This document shows positions 1 through 6,759 of a stretch of 7,107 nt of DNA, in pieces. A program made the position numbers and the translations under genes. How positions within the stretch are numbered: the stretch's first letter is position 1; each line of letters opens with the position of its first letter. The notes under the pieces are model-generated. The model was given only the letters and a program-made list of their open reading frames with translations. It had not been told where the DNA came from and did not search any database. Source of the stretch: Betaproteobacteria bacterium (lineage in GTDB: Bacteria; Pseudomonadota; Gammaproteobacteria; Burkholderiales; Burkholderiaceae); contig CANIMS010000080.1 of the NCBI GenBank assembly GCA_947468785.1, positions 1 to 7,107 of the forward strand, read 5' to 3'.

Positions 1-63
1 CTCTGCAAAATATTGCACTAGGTTATAAGTAAAAGAATCGTAGTTATCAATCATGAGGAGCAT
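1..63 (-). CDS. trpG: Anthranilate synthase component II, glutamine amidotransferase subunit (N-terminal fragment)
   Basis: Only the first 21 codons are visible, reading leftward off the window edge. They begin [14 protein letters not shown] and continue LVQYFAE, the typical start of TrpG/PabA class I glutamine amidotransferases. The family releases ammonia from glutamine for the chorismate-binding partner (TrpE), and in some bacteria for PabB as well. The ATG at 63 is chosen because AAGGAGG lies at 75-69 with a five-base spacer; the next in-frame ATG (54) would have a 14-base spacer. The gene overlaps the end of trpE by 17 bases, so the two subunits are probably made from one message in coupled amounts. 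The catalytic Cys-His-Glu residues lie outside the window, so activity cannot be judged. Position directly after trpE makes trpG more likely than a stand-alone pabA. Confidence 0.93.
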   Translation of the reverse strand, partial: MLLMIDNYDSFTYNLVQYFAE

Positions 64-1552
64 CGAGTCCTCCTTGTACTAAATCAGCCGCAGTAAGAAC
101 GGCTCGCGCCTTGGCTTCCGTTTCTTTCCATTCTGCCGTAGGGTCTGAGTCAGCCACTACTCCAGCACCAGCTTGGGAATGCAACATACCAGCCCGAATC
201 ACGCCAGTGCGAATGGCAATCGCGACATCCATATCGCCTGAGAAGGACAGATAGCCAACCGCACCACCATAAACCCCGCGTTTCACAATTTCCATTTCAT
301 CAATAATTTCCATGGCGCGAATTTTAGGCGCTCCTGATAAAGTGCCCGCCGGGAAAGTAGCTCGTAATACATCCATATTGCTCATATTGTCCAAAAGATG
401 ACCCTCTACAGAGCTCACAATGTGTTGAACATGAGAATACTTTTCAATCGACATGGAATCTGTAACCTTTACAGAACCAGTTTTTGCAATTCGCCCCACA
501 TCATTGCGTGCTAAATCAATCAGCATGACATGCTCAGCAATTTCTTTCGGGTCAGCTAAAAGTTCTTTAGCAAGACGCTCATCTTCAGTAGGGTTTGATC
601 CGCGCGGACGGGTGCCAGCGAGCGGACGAATCGTCACAATTTTTTCATCAGCGCGTTTTTCTTGGCGTACCAAAATTTCTGGGGAAGACCCAACAATTTG
701 CATGTCACCAAAATCATAGAAATACATATACGGCGATGGATTCAGCGAACGTAAGGCTCTATATAAGGCTAATGGCGAATCTGTGAATGGCTTACTAATC
801 CGCTGGCCGATCACAACTTGCATGCAGTCACCTGCCAAAATATATTCTTTAGTTTTAAGCACTGCTTTTTCAAAAGCATCAGCTTTGAATTTCCGTATCA
901 ATTCAGTCTTAGTGCTTGGCAATGATGCAGGCATGCTCACAGGCTTGCTAAGGCAAGCGAGCAATTCTTTTAATCGAGCTTGGGTGATATCAAAGCTATC
1001 AGGTTTAGTGGGATCTGCATACGCAATCAAATAAATTTTGCCAGCGACGTTATCAATTACCGCAAGCTCTTCCGTTAACATCAACTGAATATCAGGCACC
1101 CCTAATTCATCAGGAAGCGAATGTTTTGCAAGACGTGATTCAATGTATCGGACTGTGTCATAGCCAAAATATCCAGCCAGGCCACCGCAAAAACGAGGTA
1201 AGCCTGGCGGCAGCGCGACCCTAAAGCGTTTGAAGTAAGCATCAACAAAGTCGAGCGGGTTATCGGCATTACTTTCTACTAGCTTGCCATCTGTTATGAC
1301 TTCGTTAACGGGCGCAGAAGGTGTACCAACCGTTTTAATAATGGTCTTAGCTGGCAAGCCAATGAAGGAGAAACGCCCAAAGCGTTCGCCACCTAAAACA
1401 GATTCAAGCAAGTAAGTATTGGTATTTCCAAAGGCTTGAGTTAGCTTGACATAAAGCGATAGCGGAGTTTCAAGATCAGCTAACACTTCCTTTACTAAAG
1501 GAATGCGATTGAAGCCCTGCTTACCGAGAGCGATAAATTCTTCTCGCAGCAT
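47..1552 (-). CDS. trpE: Anthranilate synthase component I
   Basis: A 501-residue cytoplasmic enzyme that makes anthranilate from chorismate with ammonia supplied by TrpG, the first committed step of tryptophan synthesis. The N-terminal domain carries LLES at residues 48-51, and the catalytic domain carries NPSPYM at 271-276; in the family both belong to the tryptophan feedback site, so the enzyme is probably feedback-inhibited (inference). The chorismate-binding domain (about 225-490) shows PLAGTRPRG (310-318), [14 protein letters not shown] (341-354), [17 protein letters not shown] (403-419) and [10 protein letters not shown] (462-471). Length and N-terminus (a NRIPL motif near residue 15, then [11 protein letters not shown]) fit Burkholderiales TrpE. 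The ATG overlaps the rpe stop as TAATG and has no strong Shine-Dalgarno, which suggests translation coupled to rpe. PabB is less likely given the LLES motif and the adjacent trpG. Confidence 0.97.
   Translation of the reverse strand: MLREEFIALGKQGFNRIPLVKEVLADLETPLSLYVKLTQAFGNTNTYLLESVLGGERFGRFSFIGLPAKTIIKTVGTPSAPVNEVITDGKLVESNADNPLDFVDAYFKRFRVALPPGLPRFCGGLAGYFGYDTVRYIESRLAKHSLPDELGVPDIQLMLTEELAVIDNVAGKIYLIAYADPTKPDSFDITQARLKELLACLSKPVSMPASLPSTKTELIRKFKADAFEKAVLKTKEYILAGDCMQVVIGQRISKPFTDSPLALYRALRSLNPSPYMYFYDFGDMQIVGSSPEILVRQEKRADEKIVTIRPLAGTRPRGSNPTEDERLAKELLADPKEIAEHVMLIDLARNDVGRIAKTGSVKVTDSMSIEKYSHVQHIVSSVEGHLLDNMSNMDVLRATFPAGTLSGAPKIRAMEIIDEMEIVKRGVYGGAVGYLSFSGDMDVAIAIRTGVIRAGMLHSQAGAGVVADSDPTAEWKETEAKARAVLTAADLVQGGLDAPHD
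69..75 (-). promoter_or_regulatory. Ribosome binding site of trpG
   Basis: AAGGAGG on the minus strand is a near-perfect Shine-Dalgarno sequence, five bases before the trpG ATG at 63. It lies inside the last codons of trpE. It is the strongest ribosome site seen in the window and it fixes the trpG start. Confidence 0.85.
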
Positions 1553-2277
1553 TAGGCTTTACTCGACTTTCCCAATTCTGCGCGCATTGCTGCAATCACA
1601 GAGGAATAATTGTCTTTTCCAAAAATAGCTGATCCAGCAACAAAAGTATCTGCTCCTGCTCTCGCAACCTCTTCAATGTTATCTACCTTGATACCGCCAT
1701 CGACTTCGAGGCGGATATGACGACCAGTGTCAGCTTGATATTGGTCTAGGCGTGCTCGAACTTGAGCAATTTTATTGAGAGTGCTCGGAATAAAAGATTG
1801 CCCACCAAATCCTGGGTTGACTGACATTAGTAAAACAAGATCGAGTAAATCTAGGGTATGGTCAAGATGATCTAAAGGAGTGGCTGGATTAAAAACTAAT
1901 CCAGACTGACAACCTTGATCTCGAATTAGATTGAGCGTACGGTTAACGTGAGGGCTCGCTTCAGGATGAAAGCTGATTAGGTTAGCGCCTGCCTTAGCAA
2001 AATCTGGAACAATGCGATCCACAGGTTCAATCATGAGGTGCACATCGATTACTGCAGGCTTGCCATTTTTTACTGCATATGGACGAATAGCCTCACAAAC
2101 TAGAGGGCCAATGGTGAGGTTGGGTACATAGTGATTGTCCATGACATCAAAGTGAATCCAATCAGCACCTGCAACTAAAACATCCTGAACTTCTTTGCCA
2201 AGACAGGCAAAGTCAGCCGACAAAATGGATGGGGCAATGACAAATTTGCTTTGGGATGGGGTTATTTGGCTTTCCAT
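1552..2277 (-). CDS. rpe: Ribulose-phosphate 3-epimerase
   Basis: A 241-residue TIM-barrel enzyme that interconverts D-ribulose 5-phosphate and D-xylulose 5-phosphate in the pentose phosphate pathway. Visible family signatures are APSILSADF (15-23), [17 protein letters not shown] (42-58) with His42 and Asp44, DVHLM (78-82) with His80, [12 protein letters not shown] (151-162), and EVDGGI (191-196) with Asp193. These supply the divalent-metal ligands and the two acid/base aspartates. The start is the ATG at 2277, which gives a tail about ten residues longer than usual before the first strand; no later ATG precedes the conserved APSILS, and only a weak AGGG touches the start codon. It is the first gene of an rpe-trpE-trpG run and diverges from apaG across 49 bases. 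gph, often found just after rpe in Burkholderiales, is missing. Confidence 0.96.
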   Translation of the reverse strand: MESQITPSQSKFVIAPSILSADFACLGKEVQDVLVAGADWIHFDVMDNHYVPNLTIGPLVCEAIRPYAVKNGKPAVIDVHLMIEPVDRIVPDFAKAGANLISFHPEASPHVNRTLNLIRDQGCQSGLVFNPATPLDHLDHTLDLLDLVLLMSVNPGFGGQSFIPSTLNKIAQVRARLDQYQADTGRHIRLEVDGGIKVDNIEEVARAGADTFVAGSAIFGKDNYSSVIAAMRAELGKSSKA

Positions 2278-2279
2278 CC

Positions 2280-2290
2280 CTAGATTCTAG
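2280..2290. repeat. Short perfect palindrome in the rpe-apaG divergent spacer
   Basis: CTAGA-T-TCTAG is an 11-base perfect inverted repeat three bases before the rpe start. On the minus strand it contains TAGAAT (2289-2284), five of six matches to a sigma-70 -10 box. No recognisable -35 sequence lies 16-18 bases further upstream. It could be a regulator half-site pair or part of a weak rpe promoter, or chance, since short palindromes are common. Confidence 0.3.
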
Positions 2291-2300
2291 CTTGCAGTTG

Positions 2301-2315
2301 GCTCCAGGATGGAGC
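2301..2315 (+). promoter_or_regulatory. Possible hairpin covering the apaG ribosome binding site
   Basis: GCTCC-AGGAT-GGAGC is a perfect five-base-pair GC-rich stem with a five-base loop. Its right arm contains GGAG (2311-2314), the only Shine-Dalgarno-like sequence before the preferred apaG ATG at 2327 (12-base spacer). If transcribed and folded, it would mask that site. Whether the apaG transcript starts far enough upstream to include the hairpin is unknown. Confidence 0.35.
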
Positions 2316-2326
2316 AGAATTCGTGC

Positions 2327-2701
2327 ATGAACCCCCACGAAATCAGCATTACGGTCAAAGCCCAGTTCCTTCCAGAGCAATCTGACCCCGATAACCGCCA
2401 GTTTGCCTTTGCCTATACGGTCACCATTCGCAATACTGGGACTGCCAGTATTCAGTTGATAGCCCGCCATTGGTTCATTACTGACGGGGATAATGATGTC
2501 CAGGAAGTACGCGGTTTGGGGGTGGTTGGACAGCAGCCCTTATTACGTGCAGGGGAGCAATTTGAATACACTAGTTGGGCTACTTTGCCCACTCCTGCGG
2601 GCACGATGCGCGGTGAGTATTTTTGCGTGACGGAAGAGGCGCAGTTTTTTCAGGCCCCCATCCCAGAGTTTGCATTGGTAATGCCTCGCACACTCCACTA
2701 A
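2327..2701 (+). CDS. apaG: ApaG domain protein (Co2+/Mg2+ efflux protein ApaG)
   Basis: A 124-residue protein of the ApaG family, a fibronectin-III-like beta-sandwich. Family hallmarks are SDPDNRQFAFAYTVTIRN (19-36), HWFITDG (48-54), GLGVVGQQP (63-71), EYTS (80-83) and GTMRGEY (92-98), with a closing PRTLH. In enterobacteria apaG has been linked to cobalt resistance and magnesium efflux; the biochemical role is not settled, so no specific function is claimed here. The start at 2327 gives the family's usual 124-125 residues. An in-frame ATG at 2309 would add six residues (MEQNSC) but has AGG directly against it, with no usable spacer. The gene diverges from rpe and is followed by mltA, an arrangement that I recall recurring in Burkholderiales. 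Confidence 0.93.
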   Translation: MNPHEISITVKAQFLPEQSDPDNRQFAFAYTVTIRNTGTASIQLIARHWFITDGDNDVQEVRGLGVVGQQPLLRAGEQFEYTSWATLPTPAGTMRGEYFCVTEEAQFFQAPIPEFALVMPRTLH

Positions 2702-2704
2702 GCC

Positions 2705-2818
2705 TTATTTTTTGCCTTTACCTGTCCAAAGGACGATAAACAGCAAAAGTCCTAATGCAATAGCGCCTTCAGCAACAAAGAGCAGCATGGGGTATTGATC
2801 GAGTAAATTGGCAATCAT
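2705..2818 (-). CDS. Possible 37-residue single-span membrane protein
   Basis: I do not recognise this protein. A short polar N-terminus ([10 protein letters not shown]) is followed by about 20 strongly hydrophobic residues (roughly 11-31, MLLFVAEGAIALG then LLLFIVLW) and a basic tail TGKGKK. This is what a small inner-membrane protein with its C-terminus in the cytoplasm would look like. It almost fills the gap between apaG (stop 2701) and mltA (ATG 2817): three bases separate its stop from the apaG stop, and its ATG overlaps the mltA ATG inside CATG. There is no clear Shine-Dalgarno (only GTGA nearby) and no good promoter. The frame stays open to 2971, but the upstream extension antisense to mltA does not look like protein. 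Small hydrophobic frames can arise by chance, so this remains a candidate. Confidence 0.4.
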   Translation of the reverse strand: MIANLLDQYPMLLFVAEGAIALGLLLFIVLWTGKGKK

Positions 2819-3971
2819 GTTTTCACTAATTAAATTAATAGACCCTGTTCTAAAACAGACTTTAACAATAAGTGTATTCGCTATCCTCATTGTGAGTTTG
2901 GTAGCTGGCTGCTCAAGTCCTCCTACTCGTGGAACGACAGGATCTCGTCCAAGCATGGCTGCGGGCCCCACAAATTACAGTTCTCCCATTGCCAGTTTTA
3001 GTGCAGTCTCTTGGCAGGCGCTTCCAGGGTGGCAAGATGATGATTTATCCCAGGCGTGGCCTGCTTGGTTAAAGAGTTGCGAAGCTTTGCGTAAACGCAA
3101 TAGTGAGCTTAATTGGCGACAGGTTTGTTCGCAAGTTACGAATATTTCTGCAAGAGATAGTCAAGCTATCCGTCGATATTTTGAAAGCAACTTTCAAGCC
3201 TATGAAATTCGGAATAGCGCTGGTAGTGAAACGGGACTAGTTACTGGGTATTACGAGCCAGTGATGAACGGTTCACAAACTCGAACTAGTCTTTATAGCG
3301 TGCCTTTATATGCTTATCCCAATGCATGGCGTCAAACAAGACCTAACCCTGGCCCAAGCCGAGCTGAATTAATCAGCTCAGGAATCTTGAAAGGTTCTGA
3401 GATTGCCTGGGTTCAAGATCCCGTAGCTGCTGCGTTTATGCAAATTCAGGGCTCAGGAAAAATTCGCTTACAAGATGGCCGTGTATTGCGTCTGGGCTAT
3501 GCTGGAACAAATGAGCAACCCTTCAAGTCATTTGCACAATGGCTGCTTGATAAAAAAGAAATTACTCGAAGTGAAGCAACGATGCAGGGGATTTCACAGT
3601 GGGCAAAACGTAATCCTGATCGAGTCAATGAAATGCTCAATGCAAATCCACGCTTTGTCTTTTTTAAAGAGCTGCCAGGAAACGTTAGTACTGATCTAGG
3701 GCCTACAGGCGCTTTGAATGTACCCCTTACTGCAGAAAGAAGTATTGCAATTGATTTGCAGGCGATGCCCTTAGGGGCACCCGTATTTCTATCAACGACT
3801 AAGCCATTGAGTGAGCAAGTATTACAAAAATTGGTTATGGCGCAAGATACTGGTAAAGCGATTGTCGGCGGCGTCAGAGCAGACTACTATTGGGGTTCAG
3901 GGGACTCTGCTGGTGAAATGGCAGGACGCATGAAACAAAATGGCAAGATGTGGGTATTGCTACCACGCTAA
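2817..3971 (+). CDS. mltA: Membrane-bound lytic murein transglycosylase A, lipoprotein
   Basis: A 384-residue enzyme that cleaves the MurNAc-GlcNAc bond of peptidoglycan and leaves 1,6-anhydro-MurNAc ends. It begins with a lipoprotein signal: a Lys-containing n-region, a hydrophobic stretch (about 17-30) and lipobox VAGC with the lipidated cysteine at 32, so it should be anchored in the outer membrane facing the periplasm. The MltA domain shows TGYYEPVM (143-150) and [12 protein letters not shown] (207-218). The C-terminal 3D (double-psi barrel) domain shows [11 protein letters not shown] (295-305), PLGAPVFL (318-325), then QDTGKAI (343-349) and [10 protein letters not shown] (354-363). Asp344 and Asp356 sit in the segments that hold the family's essential aspartates. 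The ATG at 2817 is preferred over an in-frame TTG at 2808. Its Shine-Dalgarno is poor. It probably heads a transcript with the hydratase gene 23 bases downstream. Confidence 0.95.
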   Translation: MFSLIKLIDPVLKQTLTISVFAILIVSLVAGCSSPPTRGTTGSRPSMAAGPTNYSSPIASFSAVSWQALPGWQDDDLSQAWPAWLKSCEALRKRNSELNWRQVCSQVTNISARDSQAIRRYFESNFQAYEIRNSAGSETGLVTGYYEPVMNGSQTRTSLYSVPLYAYPNAWRQTRPNPGPSRAELISSGILKGSEIAWVQDPVAAAFMQIQGSGKIRLQDGRVLRLGYAGTNEQPFKSFAQWLLDKKEITRSEATMQGISQWAKRNPDRVNEMLNANPRFVFFKELPGNVSTDLGPTGALNVPLTAERSIAIDLQAMPLGAPVFLSTTKPLSEQVLQKLVMAQDTGKAIVGGVRADYYWGSGDSAGEMAGRMKQNGKMWVLLPR

Positions 3972-3979
3972 TTGAATAC

Positions 3980-3992
3980 ATCTTAGGAAGAT
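3980..3992 (+). promoter_or_regulatory. Ribosome binding site of the enoyl-CoA hydratase gene, inside a small inverted repeat
   Basis: AGGAAG at 3985-3990 lies four bases before the ATG at 3995 and decides that start over the upstream in-frame GTG at 3950. The site sits in ATCTT-AGG-AAGAT, a perfect but AU-rich five-base-pair repeat with a three-base loop. The ribosome site is solid; a regulatory role for the weak hairpin is doubtful. Confidence 0.7.
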
Positions 3993-3994
3993 CT

Positions 3995-4771
3995 ATGAGC
4001 TATAAAACAATATTGACTGAAGTGGACGGAAAAGTTGCCACTATTACTTTGAATCGTCCAGAGGTTCTGAATGCGCTCAATGACCAACTGATGAATGAGT
4101 TAGGTGCTGCATTATTGGGCTTTGATGCCGATGACAATATTGGCTGCATTATTGTGACGGGTAGCGAAAAAGCGTTTGCTGCTGGTGCAGATATTGCCTC
4201 GATGGCGAAATATGGTTTTAAAGATGTCTATCGCGAAGACTTTATTACTCGCAATTGGGAAGAGATTAAGAAAGTTCGCAAGCCAGTCATCGCTGCAGTT
4301 TCTGGTTATGCCCTTGGTGGCGGATGTGAATTAGCCATGATGTGCGACACCATCATGGCTGCAGACAATGCAAAGTTTGCCCAGCCTGAAGTGAAGCTAG
4401 GCATTATTCCAGGAGCTGGCGGCACACAGCGTTTACCCCGTGCAGTATCAAAAGCAAAGGCGATGGATCTCGCTTTGACTGGACGCATGATGGATGCCGC
4501 AGAAGCGGAGCGTGCAGGTTTAGTGGCACGCGTTTTCCCACAGGCTGATTTATTAAAGGAAGTAAAAGCGATTGCCAAAGGCATTGCAGAGATGCCCTTA
4601 CTCACAGCGATGATGGTTAAGGAAGCAATTAATGCGGCTTATGAAACAACACTCTCTGAAGGTATTCATTTTGAACGTCGTTTGTTTCATACATGCTTTG
4701 GCACAAACGATCAAAAAGAAGGTATGGCAGCGTTTATGGAAAAGCGACCTGCTAAATTTACCAACTCTTAA
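3995..4771 (+). CDS. Enoyl-CoA hydratase (crotonase family)
   Basis: A 258-residue crotonase-fold enzyme expected to hydrate trans-2-enoyl-CoA to L-3-hydroxyacyl-CoA, as in fatty-acid beta-oxidation or related acyl-CoA breakdown. Signatures are [12 protein letters not shown] (18-29), AFAAGADI (60-67, oxyanion hole and CoA pocket), [15 protein letters not shown] (104-118) and [22 protein letters not shown] (128-149). Glu112 and Glu132 occupy the places of the two catalytic glutamates of mitochondrial-type hydratase. The tail, with [17 protein letters not shown] (227-243) followed by MAAFMEKR, also matches short-chain (ECHS1-like) hydratases, which argues against isomerase or dehalogenase members. 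AGGAAG at 3985-3990 supports the start. The gene is stand-alone, without a fused hydroxyacyl-CoA dehydrogenase, and follows mltA by 23 bases. The exact chain length and pathway cannot be read from the sequence. Confidence 0.92.
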   Translation: MSYKTILTEVDGKVATITLNRPEVLNALNDQLMNELGAALLGFDADDNIGCIIVTGSEKAFAAGADIASMAKYGFKDVYREDFITRNWEEIKKVRKPVIAAVSGYALGGGCELAMMCDTIMAADNAKFAQPEVKLGIIPGAGGTQRLPRAVSKAKAMDLALTGRMMDAAEAERAGLVARVFPQADLLKEVKAIAKGIAEMPLLTAMMVKEAINAAYETTLSEGIHFERRLFHTCFGTNDQKEGMAAFMEKRPAKFTNS

Positions 4772-4783
4772 TTGAAGAAAAGT

Positions 4784-5980
4784 TTAGTTTTTTTCCAGAT
4801 AGCGCTGAGCGAGCTTTACCCAATAACTCACGCCTACTGGGATTAAAGCATCATTGAAGTCATAAGACGGATTGTGAAGATGGCAGGGTCCCATGCCATG
4901 ACCGACCGAACGGTGATCGCCATCGCCGTTTCCTAAGAAGACATAGCAGCCAGGCTTTTCTAGTAAAAAGAATGCAAAATCTTCTGCGCCCATTGTGGGA
5001 TCAATTGAAGTGTCAACGTTTTGTGGACCAACTACTTCACCCATAACTTCGGCAGCAAAAGCCACTTCATTTTCGTGATTGATTAAGGGCGGATAACTTC
5101 TTTTGAAGACAATTTCTGCCTGACAATCAAATGCACCTGCAACGCTATGGGAAATTTCTCGAAGACGCGCTTCAATGAGGTCCAACACTTCTATAGTAAA
5201 AGTTCTCACCGTACCGCCAATGAAGGCGCTATCAGGAATCACATTACTCGTTTCGCCTGCATGAAATTGGGTAATTGATAAGACGGCTGCATCCACGGGG
5301 CGCTTATTACGCGTAATGATGCTTTGCAGAGCCTGCACTACTTGTACTCCAGTAAGAACGGGATCTGCGCTGTTGTGAGGTAAGGCGGCATGACCACCTT
5401 TTCCTTTAATGGTGATTTCAAAAGCATTACTAGACGCCATCATCGGACCTGCGGTAACGCCAAAGTTACCCTCTGCTAACCCAGGCCAGTTATGAAGACC
5501 AAATACTGCATCGCATGGAAACTCTTTGAAGAGTCCATCCTTAATCATTTCTTTTGCACCAGCACCGCCCTCTTCGGCAGGCTGAAAAATAAAGATAACG
5601 GTACCCTTGAAATCTCGATGGTTCGATAAATATTGAGCAGCTCCGAGAAGCATTGCGGTGTGACCATCATGTCCACAGGCATGCATCTTGCCTGGATTAC
5701 GCGAACTGTGTTCAAAGTTATTGTGTTCTTGCAGAGGTAGGGCATCCATATCTGCACGCAAGCCAATCATCTTGCCTGGACCTAAGTCGCCATCGAGTCG
5801 ACCCACCACCCCTGTTTTACCCATGCCACGGTGGACTGTAATTCCCCAGCTAGATAAGGCTTCGGCGACTAAGTCAGCAGTACGAACTTCTTCAAAACGT
5901 AACTCAGGGTGGGCATGAATATTGCGCCGAATATCTTGAATAGATTTTGCTGAAGCGATGATTTCTGATGGTAAATGCAT
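4784..5980 (-). CDS. M20-family amidohydrolase (hippurate / N-acyl-amino-acid hydrolase type)
   Basis: A 398-residue cytoplasmic metal-dependent amidohydrolase of peptidase family M20 subfamily D, relatives of which cleave hippurate, indole-3-acetyl-amino acids, N-acetyl-diaminopimelate or other N-acyl amino acids. Motifs run in the expected order: RRNIHAHPELRFEE (18-31), GLRADMDALP (73-82), MHACGHDGHTAMLLGAA (99-115), FQPAEEGGAGA (132-142), GLHNWPG (161-167), GKGGHAALPH (193-202) at the entry to the lid/dimerisation domain, and LHNPSYDFND (368-377). Cys102, His104, Glu136/Glu137, His163 and His369 match the di-metal and base positions, so it should be active. The ATG at 5980 has GAAGGG directly before it. 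It lies 59 bases after bioD on the same strand, so it may be read through from bioFD; no clear promoter was found in the gap. The substrate is unknown, and a link to biotin is unproven. Confidence 0.92.
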   Translation of the reverse strand: MHLPSEIIASAKSIQDIRRNIHAHPELRFEEVRTADLVAEALSSWGITVHRGMGKTGVVGRLDGDLGPGKMIGLRADMDALPLQEHNNFEHSSRNPGKMHACGHDGHTAMLLGAAQYLSNHRDFKGTVIFIFQPAEEGGAGAKEMIKDGLFKEFPCDAVFGLHNWPGLAEGNFGVTAGPMMASSNAFEITIKGKGGHAALPHNSADPVLTGVQVVQALQSIITRNKRPVDAAVLSITQFHAGETSNVIPDSAFIGGTVRTFTIEVLDLIEARLREISHSVAGAFDCQAEIVFKRSYPPLINHENEVAFAAEVMGEVVGPQNVDTSIDPTMGAEDFAFFLLEKPGCYVFLGNGDGDHRSVGHGMGPCHLHNPSYDFNDALIPVGVSYWVKLAQRYLEKN

Positions 5981-6039
5981 CCCTTCATCTTATCCGAAAG
6001 TCTATGGACGCGCACCTCAAGCCCCATCTAGTGGGCGTT

Positions 6040-6759
6040 TTAGGATTTTGGCAAGCTTAGGTGCTGTGCAGCAAATTGCAGGGCTTCAATGGAGTAGGGG
6101 CTGTGATTTGGTTTTTGTAGGTGCTTTGGTAAAGGGGGTATTGACCCTAACAATGGCGCATGTATTTTGCTTTGTAGTGTTTTGATATTTTCTTGCAAGA
6201 AAGGCATTTCAGATGCAAGGCAATTTGCAACCCACCCAGCTACTATTAATTTTCGCGAAGTAAGTGCTTCATAAGTTAACAATGCATGGTTAATGCAGCC
6301 TAATCGCATTCCAACAACCATGATGACGGGTAGTCCTAGCTGTTGTGCAAGATCACCTAAATTTTCTTCTTCATTTAATGGAATTAATAATCCACCGGCC
6401 CCTTCAATAATGATGAGATTTGTTTGGCGGCTAACTTCTTTGTAAGATTCCAAAATCGTGCTGATCTGAAGACGTTTGCCTAATTTTTCAGCTGCAATGT
6501 GAGGCGCTATCGGCATATCAAAAACATAAGGCGACGGCATCATCTGGCTAGGCTCTATGTTTGCCGCAATGCGCAGGGTTTCTATGTCCTCATTAAGAAC
6601 CTTCCCCTCAGAATCTTGATAGGTTCCAGCTGCCACCGGTTTAAAACCCAACGCATTCATTCCGTGCTCACGAAATTTGTAAATCAAAGCCCCAGCTACT
6701 AAGGTTTTTCCAATCTCAGTATCTGTTCCGGTAACAAAAAAACCTTCAGTCTTGCTCAT
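6040..6759 (-). CDS. bioD: Dethiobiotin synthetase
   Basis: A 239-residue P-loop ATPase that closes the ureido ring of dethiobiotin from 7,8-diaminopelargonate, CO2 and ATP, the penultimate step of biotin synthesis in the cytoplasm. The N-terminus has the modified Walker A loop GTDTEIGKT (11-19, Lys18, Thr19). FKPVAAG (39-45) holds the conserved Lys40, and IIEGAGGLLIPL (117-128) holds Glu119 with the glycine-rich substrate loop. MRLGCINHALLT (151-162) is also a family segment. Length is normal for the family (about 220-240). The start overlaps the bioF stop as ATGA, so the two are almost surely coupled. bioB does not follow: the next gene on this strand is an M20 hydrolase 59 bases on, so bioB, and bioA if not upstream, must lie outside the window. 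Confidence 0.96.
   Translation of the reverse strand: MSKTEGFFVTGTDTEIGKTLVAGALIYKFREHGMNALGFKPVAAGTYQDSEGKVLNEDIETLRIAANIEPSQMMPSPYVFDMPIAPHIAAEKLGKRLQISTILESYKEVSRQTNLIIIEGAGGLLIPLNEEENLGDLAQQLGLPVIMVVGMRLGCINHALLTYEALTSRKLIVAGWVANCLASEMPFLQENIKTLQSKIHAPLLGSIPPLPKHLQKPNHSPYSIEALQFAAQHLSLPKS

Noticed and set aside
2711..2739. Possible mltA promoter: TTGCCT, 17-base spacer, GATAAA
   Set aside because: The spacing is right but each box matches only four of six consensus bases, a level expected by chance. mltA could equally be read through from apaG.
2808..2819. TTG at 2808 as the mltA start
   Set aside because: It would add only MAI before the signal peptide, has no better ribosome site, and a normal ATG lies nine bases on.
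3766..3779. TGCCC-TTAG-GGGCA perfect stem-loop
   Set aside because: It lies in the codons for the conserved MltA segment AMPLGAPV, so protein constraint explains it well enough.
3950..3994. GTG at 3950 as the enoyl-CoA hydratase start
   Set aside because: It would overlap the mltA end and add 15 residues foreign to the family. The ATG at 3995 has AGGAAG at proper spacing and gives the normal length.
4306..4605. Open frame of about 100 codons antisense to the enoyl-CoA hydratase gene
   Set aside because: It mirrors a strongly conserved coding region, has no recognisable domain or credible start, and is rich in Ala/Ser/Pro as expected of a shadow frame.
4772..4800. Possible terminator between the convergent hydratase and M20 hydrolase genes (T-run at 4788-4794)
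   Set aside because: Only 12 bases separate the stops, and the sequences before the T-run give at best four- to five-base-pair AU-rich stems. No convincing rho-independent hairpin can be drawn in either direction.
5989..5997. TTATCCGAA, resembling a DnaA box
   Set aside because: A single site with two mismatches to TTATCCACA, no neighbouring boxes and no origin-type AT-rich region.
6020..6045. GCCC...GGGC hairpin followed by GTTTT, resembling a terminator
   Set aside because: The T-rich side is on the plus strand, where no gene ends here. On the minus strand, where bioD is transcribed, the hairpin is followed by TTGAGG and not by a U-tract.
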